This document shows positions 6,360-7,026 of a stretch of 7,026 nt of DNA, in pieces (position 1 is the first letter of the stretch; each line of letters starts with the position of its first letter). The notes beneath the pieces are model-generated. The model saw only the letters and a program-made list of their open reading frames with translations, was not told where the DNA came from and made no database searches. The DNA is from Pseudomonadota bacterium (GTDB taxonomy: Bacteria > Pseudomonadota > Gammaproteobacteria > Burkholderiales > Burkholderiaceae_B): contig JAEWEH010000130.1 in the NCBI GenBank assembly GCA_023389535.1, forward strand, positions 1-7,026, in the 5' to 3' direction. The position numbers and the translations under genes are program-made.

Positions 6360-7026
6360 TCAAAAGCCCGTAGCGGTATCCAGCAAGGCCTGGGCATGCG
6401 TGCGCAAGCAGGCCAGATCGCTGCCTACGGCGACGAAGTGCGCCCCCGCCTGGACATAGGCTTTTGCCACGACTGGATTAGGCGCCAACACACCGGCCAT
6501 TTTTCCTTTCTCGCGGATCAGGCGGATGCCCTCGATGATCTTGCCTTGGACTTCGGGGTGCTCGCCCTGCCCCAGCAACCCCATGTCCGCAGACAAGTCG
6601 GCAGGCCCGAAGAAGAGGATGTCCACTTCCGGCAAGGCGGCAATGTCGGGAATTGCTTCGAATGCTTCCAAGGTTTCGATCTGGATGGCGATGACGATTT
6701 CGTTGGCCGCTTCCATTAAATAATTCTTGCGCGCGCCGTATAGTGCAGCCCGCCCCGAGATCGATACTCCCCTTATGCCTTCAGGCGCGTAGCGAGTGGA
6801 GCGCACGATTTCCCGCGCTTCCTCGACGCTTTGAACGTAGGGGAACAGAAAGCTCTTTACGCCGGCATCCAGCAGCCGCTTGATCATCACTCGATCGTTG
6901 GAAGGCGGCCGGACGACGCCAACCGTTTCCACCGAATCCAGGACACGAAGCTGGGAGATGATGTCGTTCAGTTCATTGGGCGAATGTTCCATATCCAACA
7001 GGAACCAATCGTAGGCCACTGTGGAC
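6360..7026 (-). CDS. HpcH/HpaI-family pyruvate aldolase (5' end cut by window edge)
   Basis: A class II, divalent-metal aldolase whose family cleaves 2-oxo-4-hydroxy acids into pyruvate and an aldehyde. 221 C-terminal residues are visible; the frame stays open to the edge, and family length (about 250-265) implies about 30 missing residues. The GTG at 7019 is therefore not the start. Counting that GTG as residue 1, I see Asp9 and His12 in LLDMEHSPN, Arg37 in VVRPP, the metal ligand Glu115 in QIET, and Asp141 in GPADLSADMG. Their spacing matches, within one residue, the Asp42, His45, Arg70, Glu149 and Asp175 I recall for E. coli HpcH. It is convergent with the regulator, so its promoter is outside the window and it is not in the five-gene operon. 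A role in the same pathway is plausible but unproven; substrate chain length is unknown. Confidence 0.93.
   Translation of the reverse strand, partial: STVAYDWFLLDMEHSPNELNDIISQLRVLDSVETVGVVRPPSNDRVMIKRLLDAGVKSFLFPYVQSVEEAREIVRSTRYAPEGIRGVSISGRAALYGARKNYLMEAANEIVIAIQIETLEAFEAIPDIAALPEVDILFFGPADLSADMGLLGQGEHPEVQGKIIEGIRLIREKGKMAGVLAPNPVVAKAYVQAGAHFVAVGSDLACLRTHAQALLDTATGF

Noticed and set aside
6360..7019. Complete aldolase starting at GTG 7019
   Set aside because: The frame stays open to the window edge and the conserved LLDMEH motif would fall within 12 residues of the start, whereas it is near residue 45 in the family; the gene is truncated by the window.

Overview
The window is GC-rich with tightly packed genes. 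It looks like part of an accessory catabolic locus from a proteobacterium. The transporter, regulator and enzyme types resemble those common in Burkholderiales (Alcaligenaceae such as Bordetella or Achromobacter), but that placement is an inference by eye, not from a search. No RNA gene, insertion sequence, CRISPR array, origin or attachment site was seen.

Layout. Five genes lie head to tail on the minus strand, transcribed from right to left from about 5180: a ThDP (thiamine diphosphate)-dependent enzyme (5152-3446), a short-chain dehydrogenase/reductase (3436-2720), a secreted substrate-binding protein of the nitrate/taurine/sulfonate ABC class (2644-1628), a metallo-beta-lactamase-fold hydrolase (1612-674), and the matching ABC ATPase (677 to beyond the left edge). 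Spacings are 9, 75, 15 and -4 nt, so this is very likely one operon. The membrane permease is not in the window and probably lies past the left edge. Divergent from the operon, on the plus strand, is a LacI-family repressor (5291-6307). Convergent to the repressor, separated by a GC-rich hairpin, is the 3' part of an HpcH/HpaI-type pyruvate aldolase (6360 to beyond the right edge).

Control. The 138-nt region between the operon and the repressor gene holds a near-consensus sigma-70 promoter for the operon (TTGACA, 18-nt spacer, TATTAT). An 18-bp near-perfect palindrome with a central CpG fills its spacer and overlaps the -10 box. This is the classic geometry for a LacI-family repressor blocking RNA polymerase. 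A second copy of the half-site CGTTTGCA lies just upstream of the repressor's own start and suggests autoregulation.

Combined reading (inference): an inducer-responsive cassette that imports a small, probably anionic organic compound and processes it through a hydrolase, a NAD-type dehydrogenase and a ThDP carbon-carbon bond enzyme. A retro-aldol step by the neighbouring HpcH-like aldolase may also belong to it. No substrate can be named from sequence alone. The individual families are well known; the combination, and the hydrolase gene set inside a transporter operon, is the part that may be undescribed.
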